Assembly: GCF_007197755.1 (NCBI RefSeq)
Contig: NZ_CP041636.1
Coordinates: forward strand, 4,128,001 to 4,192,000
Length of the DNA stretch: 64,000 bases
From: Ferrovibrio terrae
GTDB taxonomy: Bacteria; Pseudomonadota; Alphaproteobacteria; Ferrovibrionales; Ferrovibrionaceae
Reading direction: 5' to 3'
The notes below the pieces were generated by a model. The model was not told the DNA's origin and searched no databases. It saw nothing but the letters and a program-made list of their open reading frames with translations. Every line of letters begins with the position of its first letter. Within the stretch, counting starts at the first letter, position 1. This document shows, piece after piece, positions 54,260-62,472 of the stretch. The position numbers and the translations under genes are program-made.

Positions 54260-54290
54260 CGGCGCAGCTTTGCTGCGCCGTTCAACTTTT
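54260..54290 (+). terminator. Rho-independent terminator
   Basis: CGGCGCAGC (54260-54268), TTT loop, GCTGCGCCG (54272-54280), then TTCAACTTTT. A perfect 9-bp stem following the small membrane protein gene and facing the convergent WD40 gene. Confidence 0.75.
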
Positions 54291-55253
54291 GGGGGCCGGA
54301 ATTTGTGCGCCGGTTTCCAGCGACCAGACTTTGATCACCATGTCGTAGCCGCCCGAGACGGCACGTTTGCCGTCGGGCGTGAAGGCCACTGACCAGACCG
54401 GCTTTTCATGGCCGGCAAACTGTTTCAGCTGGCGACCATCCTTCAGGTCCCACAATCGCATCAGCCGGTCGCCGCCGCCCGAAAGCGCAAAGCGGCCGTC
54501 CTTCGAGATGGCAATCGAGGTGATGAACGCAGCGTGCCCCGGCAGACTGCCGATCTCGCGCTGCTCAAGCAAATCCCAGCGTTTGATCTGGCCATCCGTG
54601 CTGCCAGTCAACGCCGTCTTGCCGTCTGGCGTCACGGCTACTGCATTCACACTGGCGCGATGCCCCGTGAGCGAGAACAGCTCCTTGCCACTCGCCACCG
54701 ACCACAGCCGCACGGTCTGGTCATAGCCGACTGAGACCAGCTGCGTGTCCTCCAGGGCGAAGGCAACCTGCATCACATTCGCTTGGTGACCTTCGAATGT
54801 ATGCTCGACGGCGTTGGTCGAGAGATTCCAGAGTTTGATCGTGCGGTCCCAGCTGGCGGTGGCAAGTTTGCGACCATCACGACTGAGCGCCATGCCGGCG
54901 ATGTTGTTGACGTGACCGGTGAGGCGCGCGGTTTCCTTGCCGCTGTTCAGATCCCAGCGAATCACGGTGTGATCCCAGCTGGCCGACAGCGCGGATTTTC
55001 CATCGGGCAGGAAGGCAACCGCATTGACGCTGGCGGTATGGCCGTCGAAGACCTTCAGTTCGCTCTGCTTCGCCAGGTCCCACAGCCGCACGGTATAATC
55101 CCAGCTGGCGGAGAGCAGGCGCCTGCCATCGGCAGAGACCGCGACGGCGTTGACCATGGCGCCATGGCCAAGCATCTCGGCACGCACCGGCACGGCATGG
55201 CCGGCCAGCCCCAGGATCAAAGCCGTCACGGCTGCCAATCGCTGCATGTTCAT
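54282..55253 (-). CDS. Periplasmic seven-bladed WD40 propeller protein
   Basis: 323 residues from the ATG at 55253 (a second at 55247), where a signal peptide appears: MQRLAAVTALILGLAGHAVPVRA. Seven consecutive WD40 units follow, each with a GH opening and a WD-type end, for example GHGAMVNAVAVSADGRRLL...VRLWDL, GHTASVNAVAFLPDGKSAL...IRWDL, GHVNNIAGMALSRDGRKLA...IKLWNL and GHEKPVWSVAFTPDGKRAV...IKVWSL. So it is a complete propeller and nothing else. Such folds are scaffolds; an exported one could hold a periplasmic redox or envelope complex. Convergent with the cytochrome c/small membrane peptide genes and after the formate dehydrogenase operon on the same strand. Confidence 0.88.
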   Translation of the reverse strand: MNMQRLAAVTALILGLAGHAVPVRAEMLGHGAMVNAVAVSADGRRLLSASWDYTVRLWDLAKQSELKVFDGHTASVNAVAFLPDGKSALSASWDHTVIRWDLNSGKETARLTGHVNNIAGMALSRDGRKLATASWDRTIKLWNLSTNAVEHTFEGHQANVMQVAFALEDTQLVSVGYDQTVRLWSVASGKELFSLTGHRASVNAVAVTPDGKTALTGSTDGQIKRWDLLEQREIGSLPGHAAFITSIAISKDGRFALSGGGDRLMRLWDLKDGRQLKQFAGHEKPVWSVAFTPDGKRAVSGGYDMVIKVWSLETGAQIPAPKS

Positions 55254-55297
55254 CCGTCTATCATGCCGGCGGGCGGCTGCATTGCAAGCAACCAACG

Positions 55298-55327
55298 AAA
55301 AAAGGGCGGGGGAAATCCCCGCCCTTT
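55298..55327 (-). terminator. Terminator of the formate dehydrogenase operon
   Basis: On the minus strand AAAGGGCGGGG pairs with CCCCGCCCTTT (55301-55311 with 55317-55327) and runs into six Ts (A run 55298-55303). It stands 24 nt after the gamma-subunit stop. Confidence 0.88.
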
Positions 55328-55350
55328 CGCTTTACCCAGACTTGGCAGGC

Positions 55351-56322
55351 CTAGTCGTCGCCCGCGCCGCGCGTCGTCACATCTCTGGCCCACAGGCTGT
55401 GATGTTCCTTGGCCCAATTGGTATCGACCTGACCGGTGCCCATCGCATCGAAGGCGCCTTCCATGCCGATGGTGCCGATATAGATATGCCCCAGGATCAC
55501 CGCCACCATCACGATGCCGGCAATCGCATGCACCAGCTGCGCCAGCTGCATGCCGGCGATGTCGGTGACATAGAAGGGGAACATCAGGATATAGCCGCTG
55601 ACCGCCAGTGCGAGCGAACCGATCACCACCGACCAAAAGATCAGCTTCTGACCTGCGTTGAACTTGCCGGCCGGCGGATGCACGCCCTTCTTGAAGATGC
55701 CGCCACCCTGCTTGATCCATTCCACATCGATGGCATTCGGGATGTTGTGGGCAATCCACATCACCGCCATCAGGAAGACACCGAGCACGAACGGGAAGCT
55801 GAGAAAATTATGCGACAGCTTGCCGAAGGCGCTGAAGGCCGTGAAGGCTTCGGGGCCGATCACGGGCAGCAGCAGGGTCTTGCCGAAGGAAATGTTGAGA
55901 CCGCTGATACCGAGGATGACGAAGCAGATCGCCGTCAGCCAGTGCGCGAAGCGCTCGACACCCTTGAAACGCTCGATGGTGCGGCCCGACATGCCATGCT
56001 CGACCTTGATGCGGCCGCGGATCGCCAGGAAAGCGGCGAGCGCCACCACCGTCAGGACCAGCAGCCAGCCGCCGACGGACTTGACCGGGCCTTCCAGCGT
56101 CTGGCGCCATTCACGGCCCTGCGGCTGGATCAGCACACCGGACTTGGCATCGGGGATCGAGACGCGGCCGGCGACCGGCGCGCCCTTGAGCTGCTGCAGC
56201 AAAGCGGCTTCGTCAGCCTGCTGCGTTGCCTGCTGGGCAGCAGCCGGCGCGATGCTGCCGACACTGAGCAGGACACCGAGAGCCAGCGCGGCCCAGATGT
56301 TACGCATGTTGAAAAGATTCAT
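55351..56322 (-). CDS. Formate dehydrogenase gamma subunit (cytochrome b)
   Basis: 323 residues from the ATG at 56322, where a signal-like lead MRNIWAALALGVLLSVGSIA...AAAQQ begins. After a proline/glycine region comes the di-haem cytochrome b561-like membrane part: a span near 110-130, the haem His in VERFAHWLTAICFVILGISG, further spans FLSFPFVLGVFLMAVMWIAH and LIFWSVVIGSLALAVSGYIL, and haem ligands in LVHAIAGIVMVAVILGHIYI. It takes electrons from the beta subunit at the periplasmic face and passes them to quinone. The leading sequence and amino-terminal domain are longer than in E. coli FdnI (217). Confidence 0.93.
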   Translation of the reverse strand: MNLFNMRNIWAALALGVLLSVGSIAPAAAQQATQQADEAALLQQLKGAPVAGRVSIPDAKSGVLIQPQGREWRQTLEGPVKSVGGWLLVLTVVALAAFLAIRGRIKVEHGMSGRTIERFKGVERFAHWLTAICFVILGISGLNISFGKTLLLPVIGPEAFTAFSAFGKLSHNFLSFPFVLGVFLMAVMWIAHNIPNAIDVEWIKQGGGIFKKGVHPPAGKFNAGQKLIFWSVVIGSLALAVSGYILMFPFYVTDIAGMQLAQLVHAIAGIVMVAVILGHIYIGTIGMEGAFDAMGTGQVDTNWAKEHHSLWARDVTTRGAGDD

Positions 56323-56345
56323 GGTGTTTCTCCTTCCAACCGCGA

Positions 56346-56939
56346 TCAGGCCGCAGAGCCCTTGTAGGCTGTTGCCCAGCCCCAGGCACCCGAACCATAA
56401 CCACGACGGCTGACGCGCTCCTTGTAGATCTGCGCGATCACGTCGCCATCGCCGGCCAGCAGCGCCTTGGTCGAGCACATCTCGGCACAGAGCGGCAGCT
56501 TGCCTTCGGCCAGACGGTTGGCACCGTACTTGGCGTATTCTTCCTTGCTGTTATCGGCTTCCGGGCCGCCAGCGCAGAAGGTGCACTTGTCCATCTTGCC
56601 GCGGCTGCCGAAGTTGCCGACCTGCGGATACTGCGGCGCGCCGAACGGGCAGGCATAGAAGCAGTAACCGCAGCCGATGCACAGGTCCTTGGAGTGCAGG
56701 ACCACGCCTTCATCGGTCTTGTAGAAGCAGTCGACCGGGCAGACGGCCATGCAGGGCGCATCCTCGCAATGCATGCAGGCCATCGAGATCGACCGTTCAC
56801 CCTTCTGGCCGTCATTCAGCGTGACGACGCGGCGGCGGTTGATGCCCCAGGGCACTTCGTTTTCGTTCTTGCAGGCCGTGACGCAGGCGTTGCATTCGAT
56901 GCAGCGCTCGGAGTCGCAGAGGAATTTCATGCGAGCCAT
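56346..56939 (-). CDS. fdh3B: Formate dehydrogenase beta subunit (FDH3 type, four 4Fe-4S clusters)
   Basis: 197 residues. Four cysteine groups match the beta subunits of formate dehydrogenases: CIECNACVTACKNEN at the start, CMHCEDAPCMAVCP, CIGCGYCFYACPFGAP and KCTFC...CAEMCSTKALL. There is no export signal; in this family it is carried out with the Tat-signalled alpha subunit. It wires electrons from the Mo site to the cytochrome b. It follows the alpha gene by 12 nt and lies 23 nt before the gamma gene. Shorter than E. coli FdnH (294) because the membrane anchor is missing, as in the FDH3 group. Confidence 0.94.
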   Translation of the reverse strand: MARMKFLCDSERCIECNACVTACKNENEVPWGINRRRVVTLNDGQKGERSISMACMHCEDAPCMAVCPVDCFYKTDEGVVLHSKDLCIGCGYCFYACPFGAPQYPQVGNFGSRGKMDKCTFCAGGPEADNSKEEYAKYGANRLAEGKLPLCAEMCSTKALLAGDGDVIAQIYKERVSRRGYGSGAWGWATAYKGSAA

Positions 56940-56951
56940 GATGATATCTCC

Positions 56952-59864
56952 TTACGCGCTCGGCCCGGCCGCTTCGATGCGGCAAAGCGTGGCCTTGTTC
57001 TCATGCATGTGGGTGACCGGGTCGTAGCCGTAGGTGGTCACGCCGTTTACGGACTCGCCCAGCACGATCGGATCGGCGCCCGGCGGATAGTTCTTGCGCT
57101 GGTCCACACCCTGCCAGAAGCCGGAGAAGTGGAAGGGCATGAAGGCCACGCCCTTGCCGACGCGCGGCGTCACCATCGCCTTGACCTTCGCCTTGGCGTT
57201 GTTCTCGGGACCGTAGACCCAGACGTTCTGGCCTTCCTTGATGCCAAGTCGGGCCGCGTCTTCCGGATTGATCTCGACGAACATGTCCTGCTGCAACTCG
57301 GCCAGCCACTTGTTCGAGCGGGTTTCTTCGCCGCCGCCCTCGTATTCGACCAGTCGGCCGGAGGTGAGGATGATCGGGAAGTCCTTGCTGACATCCTTGT
57401 CCTGGATGCTCTTGCCCAGATGCGGCAGACGATAGTCGCGCCGGTCGGCCATGGCCGGATACTTGGCAACCAGATCGCGCCGCGAGCTGTAGATCGGCTC
57501 ACGATGCACCGGGATCGGATCGGGCAGGCCGAAGGCATTGGCGCGCGCCTTGGCGTTGCCCATGGCCTGCACACCATGCGCCATCGTCACGCGGATGATG
57601 CCGCAGCTGTAGTCGATCGCCCAGCCAACTGCATCCGGATTGTTGCCGCCGATCTTCTCGATCGTGGCGCGTTCCGTGTCGGTCAGTTCCTTGTCCCAGC
57701 CCATCTTCTTGAGCAGGCCGTAGGTGAATTCGGGATGACCGTCCTGGATCTCCGAGTCCTTCGGATAGGAACCGTCAGCCAGCAGCGACACACCGTTGCG
57801 CTCGACGCCGAAGCGGGCACGGAAGGCGCCGCCGCCGTCCTTCACCGGCAGGTTGGTGTTGTAGAGCACATGGGTGCCCGGATGCTTCATCTCAGGCGTG
57901 CCCCAGCACGGCCAGGGCAGGCCGTAGAACTCGCCCTTGAGCGGGCCCTTGGTGGCGCGCAACGTGACGACATCGAAGTCGTCCTGATGTGCCATATGCT
58001 CCTTCAGGCGCTCGGGCGACTGGCCCGAATAGCCGATGGAGACGGTGCCGAGGTTGAACTCGCGGGTGATGTCCTCGACATTCGGCTCGTCGCCTTCGTC
58101 GATCTTGATCTTCTTGAACATCTCCTGCTCGAAGCCGAGCTTCTTGGCCAACTTGTACAGGATCCAGTGGTCGGGCTTCGATTCGAAGACCGGCTTGACG
58201 ATCTGCTCGCCCCACTGCAGCGACCGGTTCGACGCCGTGCGCGAACCGCGGGTCTCGAGCTGGGTGCAGGCCGGCAGCAGATAGGTGCCGTTCTTGCGGT
58301 CAGGCAGCGCGGCGGCCGTGGTCGGGTGCGGATCGACCACCACCATCAGCTCGACCTTTTCCATGCCGGTGCGCATCTCTGGCATGCGCGGCACGGTGTT
58401 GCCGCCATGGCCCCAGAAGAACATCGCCTTCACGTTGTCCTGCTGCTCCAGGTCCTTCTTGTCGACCAGGACGGCATCGAACCAGCGGGTCGACGGAATA
58501 CCCTTGGTCTCCATCATTTTCTTGTCCTGGAAGCGACCGAGCATCCAGTTGTAGTCGACATCCCAGACGCGGCACCAATGCTTCCAGGCGCCCTCGACCA
58601 GGCCGTAATAGGCTGGCAGGGTGGTGACGTCGAGGCCAAGGTCGGTGCAGCCCTGCACGTTACAGTGGCCGCGGAAGATGTTGGCGCCGCCGCCTTCGAT
58701 GCCGATGTTGCCGAGCGCAAGCTGCAGGATCGACAGCGCACGCACGTTGGCGGTACCGACGGTGTGCTGGGTGACGCCCATGCACCAGATCAGCGTGCCG
58801 GGACGGTTCTTGGCGAAGGTCTCGGCAACGCGCTTCATCTGCGCACCGGGCACGCCGGTGACGCGCTCGACCTCTTCCGGATTCCACTTGGCAACTTCGG
58901 CGCGGATGTCGTCCATGCCGTAAACGCGCTGACGGATATATTCCTTGTCTTCCCAGCCATTCTCGAAGATGTGCCAGAGCAGGCCGTAGATGGTGGGAAT
59001 ATCGGTGCCCGGGCGGATGCGCACATATTCGGTGGCATGCGCGGCCGTGCGGGTGAAGCGCGGATCGATCACGATCAGCGGCGCCTTGTTCTGCTCCTTG
59101 CCGCGCAGCACGTGCTGCAGCGACACCGGATGCGCCTCGGCGGGATTGCCGCCCATGATGATCATCGACTTCGAATTATGGATGTCGTTGTACGAATTCG
59201 TCATCGCGCCGTAGCCCCAGGTGTTGGCTACACCGGCAACGGTGGTCGAGTGGCAGATACGCGCCTGGTGGTCGATGTTGTTGGTGCCCCAGAAAGCCGC
59301 GAACTTGCGGAACAGGTAACCGCCTTCGTTGGAGAACTTGGCCGAACCGAGCCAGTAGACCGATTCCGGACCAGACTTCTGGCGGATATCGATCAGCTTG
59401 TCGCCGATCTCGTTGATCGCGGTATCCCAGCTGATGCGGGTCCATTTCCCGTCGACCAGCTTCATCGGGTATTTCAGGCGGCGGTCGCCATGGGTCAGTT
59501 CACGGATCGAGGCGCCCTTGGCGCAGTGGGTGCCGAGATTGATCGGGCTTTCCCAGCTCGGCTCCTGGCCGACCCAGACACCATTCTCGACTTCGGCGGT
59601 GACGGTGCAGCCGACCGAGCAATGCGTGCAGATATTCTTCTTCTTGACGAGATTGGCGCTGGCGGAGGGCATCGCCTTGGCCTGCTTCACCATCGCGGGG
59701 GTCAGCGCGGATATCGCAGCCAGACCGCCGGCCGCCAGGCCAGACGCTTTCAGGAAACCACGGCGATCCATGGTCTGCAGCGTGGCGCCGGCGAGGATGC
59801 CGGACAGTTTCCCGCCGGCCTTCTGGGGCGCGGCACCGGTGGTGGAACTCTTCTTGATCAACAT
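56952..59864 (-). CDS. fdhA: Formate dehydrogenase alpha subunit (Mo/W-bisMGD, Cys type)
   Basis: 970 residues. The N-terminal lead MLIKKSSTTG to residue 32 precedes the Tat motif DRRGFLKASGLAAGGLAA, so the mature protein is exported folded. One 4Fe-4S cluster uses Cys79, Cys82, Cys86 and Cys114 (NICTHCSVGC and GTHCAKGAS). The metal ligand is Cys204 in ARICHSTTVAGVANTWGYGA, so it is a cysteine and not a selenocysteine enzyme. MGD contacts include MGGNPAEAHPVSLQHVLRG and the C-terminal GVAFMPFHFSGFWQG. It oxidises formate to CO2 in the periplasm. Translation of the in-frame M at 32 is possible but the lead is typical of relatives. Confidence 0.97.
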   Translation of the reverse strand: MLIKKSSTTGAAPQKAGGKLSGILAGATLQTMDRRGFLKASGLAAGGLAAISALTPAMVKQAKAMPSASANLVKKKNICTHCSVGCTVTAEVENGVWVGQEPSWESPINLGTHCAKGASIRELTHGDRRLKYPMKLVDGKWTRISWDTAINEIGDKLIDIRQKSGPESVYWLGSAKFSNEGGYLFRKFAAFWGTNNIDHQARICHSTTVAGVANTWGYGAMTNSYNDIHNSKSMIIMGGNPAEAHPVSLQHVLRGKEQNKAPLIVIDPRFTRTAAHATEYVRIRPGTDIPTIYGLLWHIFENGWEDKEYIRQRVYGMDDIRAEVAKWNPEEVERVTGVPGAQMKRVAETFAKNRPGTLIWCMGVTQHTVGTANVRALSILQLALGNIGIEGGGANIFRGHCNVQGCTDLGLDVTTLPAYYGLVEGAWKHWCRVWDVDYNWMLGRFQDKKMMETKGIPSTRWFDAVLVDKKDLEQQDNVKAMFFWGHGGNTVPRMPEMRTGMEKVELMVVVDPHPTTAAALPDRKNGTYLLPACTQLETRGSRTASNRSLQWGEQIVKPVFESKPDHWILYKLAKKLGFEQEMFKKIKIDEGDEPNVEDITREFNLGTVSIGYSGQSPERLKEHMAHQDDFDVVTLRATKGPLKGEFYGLPWPCWGTPEMKHPGTHVLYNTNLPVKDGGGAFRARFGVERNGVSLLADGSYPKDSEIQDGHPEFTYGLLKKMGWDKELTDTERATIEKIGGNNPDAVGWAIDYSCGIIRVTMAHGVQAMGNAKARANAFGLPDPIPVHREPIYSSRRDLVAKYPAMADRRDYRLPHLGKSIQDKDVSKDFPIILTSGRLVEYEGGGEETRSNKWLAELQQDMFVEINPEDAARLGIKEGQNVWVYGPENNAKAKVKAMVTPRVGKGVAFMPFHFSGFWQGVDQRKNYPPGADPIVLGESVNGVTTYGYDPVTHMHENKATLCRIEAAGPSA

Positions 59865-59923
59865 GGGGCTCTCCGTAATGGAGTTTAGTTCTTAAGGGCT
59901 GATCGCTCTGGGACGAGGCGGGC

Positions 59924-60151
59924 TCAGCGCCGGTTGCTGTCGTAGTAGCGCTTCACGTGCTCGGTTTCCTTGTAGCGCTGCTTCTTGCGGGTCTCGGCAT
60001 TCTCGGGCGCGGCAGCAGCCTGCTCCGGCACGATTGCGACGGCTGCCACGGCAGCAGCGGCAGCGCCGGTGCCGGCGGCGCGCAGGAAGCCGCGACGGTC
60101 GAGCGTCTCTTTCTTCTCGGCTGTCTTCTCTGGGGTCTTGTCCTTGCTCAT
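59924..60151 (-). CDS. Small Tat-signal protein of the formate dehydrogenase region
   Basis: 75 residues from the ATG at 60151, where GGAGG precedes it. Tat motif LDRRGFLRAAGTGAAAAAVA, then a basic/polar tail (TRKKQRYKETEHVKRYYDSN). Small proteins of this design are routinely encoded next to formate dehydrogenase subunits (formate dehydrogenase region TAT target); their function is not established. It may be cleaved and serve as a periplasmic partner of the alpha subunit, or act in assembly. Located between the TorD-type gene and the alpha gene. Confidence 0.8.
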   Translation of the reverse strand: MSKDKTPEKTAEKKETLDRRGFLRAAGTGAAAAAVAAVAIVPEQAAAAPENAETRKKQRYKETEHVKRYYDSNRR

Positions 60152-60185
60152 GGCAGGTCCTCCATTCCAATTCGGTGCAGGCCGC

Positions 60186-60995
60186 TCACGCGGCCATGGC
60201 AAATGCCTGGTTTTCGACAGTCATGAACAGCCGGCCGGCGACGCCGAGCGGCCGATAGAGTTTGGCGCCGGACGCCTGTTCGAGATCGGCAAAGAAACGC
60301 TCGGCCCAGGGCGCGAGATGCTGGCGGAACAGACGCTCCTGCGTCTTCAGTTCGGCCGGACCACGTCCCTCGCCGCCACGGATCAGCAGCGCCATCAATT
60401 CGCACAGCGCGCCCATATGATCCTCGGGTTCGCTGACATGATCGGCGCGGGCATAACCCAGCCGCTCCATATCGACGCGCAGCTTGGCCAGCGGGCGCTC
60501 GTAAAGGAAGCCTGTGCGGTAGAAGGAAGCATAGGGCACCAACTCGCCACGCGGCAGGCCGATGAACAGCATGTCGTATTCGTCCTGCGCACGCTCGAGC
60601 GACGTGTTGCGCGCGCCGTCTGCCAGCTCGGCCAGCGCGGCACCAATCGGCGTCGTATCACCTTTCAGCTGGGCCAGCGCAGTCAGCAGCGCGGTATCGG
60701 GGCGGCGCGCGAGGCTGCGGCCCAGCAAGGCATAGATCTGGGCGCGCCAGATTTCTTCCTCGGCGATTTCGGGCAGGGCATCGGGTGCCTGGGCATCGGG
60801 ATAGAGGTCAGGGCGCAGATCGTGGCGCGTCACCTGGCTGCCGGTGGCGGTCTCGATGGCCAGGACATATTCGCCGGGCACGCGGTCAGCCTTCTTGAGC
60901 CAGTGCCAGACATTGGCCTGTTTGACGCCAAGCAGCCGGGCGAGCTGAGTCTGCCCGCCCACGACGTCTATTGCTCTTTCGAGTGCACTGCCCAC
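60186..60995 (-). CDS. TorD-type chaperone fused to an N-terminal YdaS/Cro-like HTH
   Basis: 269 residues, started by GTG at 60995 with GGAGGG 5 nt upstream. Residues 1-66 form a YdaS/Cro-like helix-turn-helix: GGQTQLARLLGVKQANVWHW followed by VPGEYVLAIETATG and RPDLYP. From about 80 to the end is the all-helical TorD/DmsD fold, with EYDMLFIGLPRGELVPYASF and the conserved EPEDHMGALCEL segment (189-200). The chaperone part should bind the Tat signal or the apo alpha subunit while cofactor is inserted. The DNA-binding part lets the same protein act on transcription. A perfect inverted repeat is 27 nt upstream. First gene of the formate dehydrogenase operon. Confidence 0.88.
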   Translation of the reverse strand: MGSALERAIDVVGGQTQLARLLGVKQANVWHWLKKADRVPGEYVLAIETATGSQVTRHDLRPDLYPDAQAPDALPEIAEEEIWRAQIYALLGRSLARRPDTALLTALAQLKGDTTPIGAALAELADGARNTSLERAQDEYDMLFIGLPRGELVPYASFYRTGFLYERPLAKLRVDMERLGYARADHVSEPEDHMGALCELMALLIRGGEGRGPAELKTQERLFRQHLAPWAERFFADLEQASGAKLYRPLGVAGRLFMTVENQAFAMAA

Positions 60996-61291
60996 GAATC
61001 CCTCCCACCGGCTGTTAACTTACAAACTTGTTTGTTGGCCGCCAACCGAAATCCGCGTAACTCGCTGATTTTTCAGGGATTTTGCTGCAGCTGCGAAATT
61101 TTGCGAGCGACTCTCAGTCGCAGAATTTTATCAGGATTTTATGCCGCAAAATGAGCACCGCGATTGCACTGCAACCACATGTATTGCTTCGATGGTTCGG
61201 GCAGGTGCGTATGGTTCCGCCGCTATACCGGCATTCCGCCCGCTGCCCGCAGACATGCCGCGACTCTTCACAGTCGAGAGTGAAGGCTGCC
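60996..61291. other. Control region before the formate dehydrogenase operon
   Basis: No gene is supported in these 296 bp. Besides the operator-like repeat at 61022-61035, there is a 6-bp hairpin GCGACT-CTC-AGTCGC (61107-61121), a nearby related stem CGACT...AGTCG (61261-61276), and AT-rich words AATTTT and ATTTTAT. None of the hairpins has a T tail, so no clear terminator exists after DUF3306. Readthrough from the upstream cluster into the dehydrogenase operon is possible. Confidence 0.5.
61022..61035. promoter_or_regulatory. Inverted repeat upstream of the HTH-TorD gene, probable operator
   Basis: ACAAAC-TT-GTTTGT is a perfect dyad with 6-bp arms, 27 nt upstream of the GTG start at 60995. 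It is the clearest palindrome near the start and is placed where a repressor could cover promoter elements. Since the gene product carries an HTH, autoregulation is likely but is inference. Confidence 0.55.
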
Positions 61292-61915
61292 TTAGCTCGG
61301 CAGTGCGCCGCCATGACGGCGGCGTGGCGCGGGCGCCGCCGGCGCATCCGCAACAGGTTCAGCTCTGGCTGGTTCGCCCTGAATCTCGGCGACCGGCTGC
61401 TCTTCAGGTGCAGGCAAAGCCTGCTGCGGGTCCTGCGGTTGCTGACCCGGGTCTATCTCGGACTGCTGCGGAGCATCTTCCGGTTTCGGCTCTTGGCTGA
61501 AGCCGGAGAAGATGTGCTTCGCCATCTTCGCGACATCGTCGGTCGGCAGCAATTCGCCGTAGCCCGGTGCGGTGAAGTCCCAGTTGTATTCGACCAGCGC
61601 CTTGTAATTCACCACGCTGGGCTCGGTCACCCACAACTTGCGCAGCGCCGCGGTACGCAACGCGGTCGGCACGCCTTTTTTCAGGAAGACGCTGAAATCG
61701 CTCTCGGCAGTCAGGCTGTCGATGGGGGGCAGCGTGGCGGGATCGAACTCGGCTTCGGCTTCCGGTGCAACAGCAGGCTCAGCCGAGTCTGATGCTGGCG
61801 GCTGGACGCGTTCCTGCTCGCGCACTTCCGCCTTGCGGCGCGACCAGCGCGACAGGAAACCGCTGCCCTCGCCTTCGGTCGCCAGATCGTCAGGCTTGTC
61901 GCGACCGGCGGTCAT
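61292..61915 (-). CDS. DUF3306 domain-containing protein
   Basis: 207 residues. The N terminus FLSRWSRRKAEVREQERVQP is a characteristic start of DUF3306; the middle has FDPATLPPIDSLTAESDFSV, LRKLWVTEPSVVNYKALVEY and NWDFTAPGYGELLPTDDVAK; the end is proline/alanine/glutamine-rich and looks disordered. No signal or membrane span. Proteins of this family accompany DUF3305 proteins and formate dehydrogenases, and are thought to help assemble the enzyme; the molecular role is not established. Overlaps the DUF3305 gene by ATGA. Confidence 0.85.
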   Translation of the reverse strand: MTAGRDKPDDLATEGEGSGFLSRWSRRKAEVREQERVQPPASDSAEPAVAPEAEAEFDPATLPPIDSLTAESDFSVFLKKGVPTALRTAALRKLWVTEPSVVNYKALVEYNWDFTAPGYGELLPTDDVAKMAKHIFSGFSQEPKPEDAPQQSEIDPGQQPQDPQQALPAPEEQPVAEIQGEPARAEPVADAPAAPAPRRRHGGALPS

Positions 61916-62457
61916 TCATCCTCCGGCATCTGGCGCAGCGGATCGGATTCATACAGCCGCGTGCGACGTGCCAGTGCTTCCGGATTGGCGCGATCGCGCT
62001 TGCGCTTGTAATGCTCCTTGGTCGGCGGATGACGCCGGACATAATCCTGCATCCAGTCCAGGATTTGACCCGGCATCGGCACGAAATCGACGATGTCGTC
62101 GCCGGTGTCGTTATGGGCATGCGCCTCACCCGGATCGACGGAAGCGCCATGTAGGGCAATGCCCTGCTCGGTATCGCTGTTGCGCAGGAAGACCCAGACG
62201 GCCGGCTGCGCGCTTTCGATATTATAGGCGTAGGTCTCGCTTTCATGGCGATACAGAGCCAACTCGGCCGGGCCGGCATAGAACTGCACCCAGCCCTCAC
62301 CCTCGCCCAGCTTGGTCCATGGCGGCACTTCGGGCGCGCCGGGCAGCACCTGCACCGGACGCCAGCTGAACTCCTTCCAGGGATTGTCCAGCTTGCGGCG
62401 TTCGAGGATGACCCCGACGGTACGGATTTCTGTTTCTGGCGGCAGGGTATCGGCCAT
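61912..62457 (-). CDS. DUF3305 domain-containing protein
   Basis: 181 residues. The sequence IRTVGVILERRKLDNPWKEF and FSWRPVQVLPGAP, then WVQFYAGPAELALYRHESET and PAVWVFLRNSDTEQGIALHG match the DUF3305 pattern as I know it. It is soluble. It is encoded immediately before DUF3306 in an unbroken same-strand row that runs from the end of the window to the formate dehydrogenase operon. Function unknown, probably maturation of the dehydrogenase. Confidence 0.85.
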   Translation of the reverse strand: MADTLPPETEIRTVGVILERRKLDNPWKEFSWRPVQVLPGAPEVPPWTKLGEGEGWVQFYAGPAELALYRHESETYAYNIESAQPAVWVFLRNSDTEQGIALHGASVDPGEAHAHNDTGDDIVDFVPMPGQILDWMQDYVRRHPPTKEHYKRKRDRANPEALARRTRLYESDPLRQMPEDE

Positions 62458-62472
62458 CAGCGGTGTTCCGGT

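Noticed and set aside
59771-59864. Internal Met32 as start of the formate dehydrogenase alpha subunit
   Set aside because: It would start exactly at the Tat motif, but the MLIKKS-type lead is in keeping with related alpha subunits, so the longer form is kept.
56694-59888. A 1064-codon plus-strand open frame opposite the formate dehydrogenase genes
   Set aside because: It is the antisense of three clearly recognised genes in GC-rich DNA; its translation is Arg/His/Asp-rich with no domain, and it has no ribosome site. Long antisense frames of this kind also cover carB (30038-32902) and the flavoprotein gene (6329-8059).
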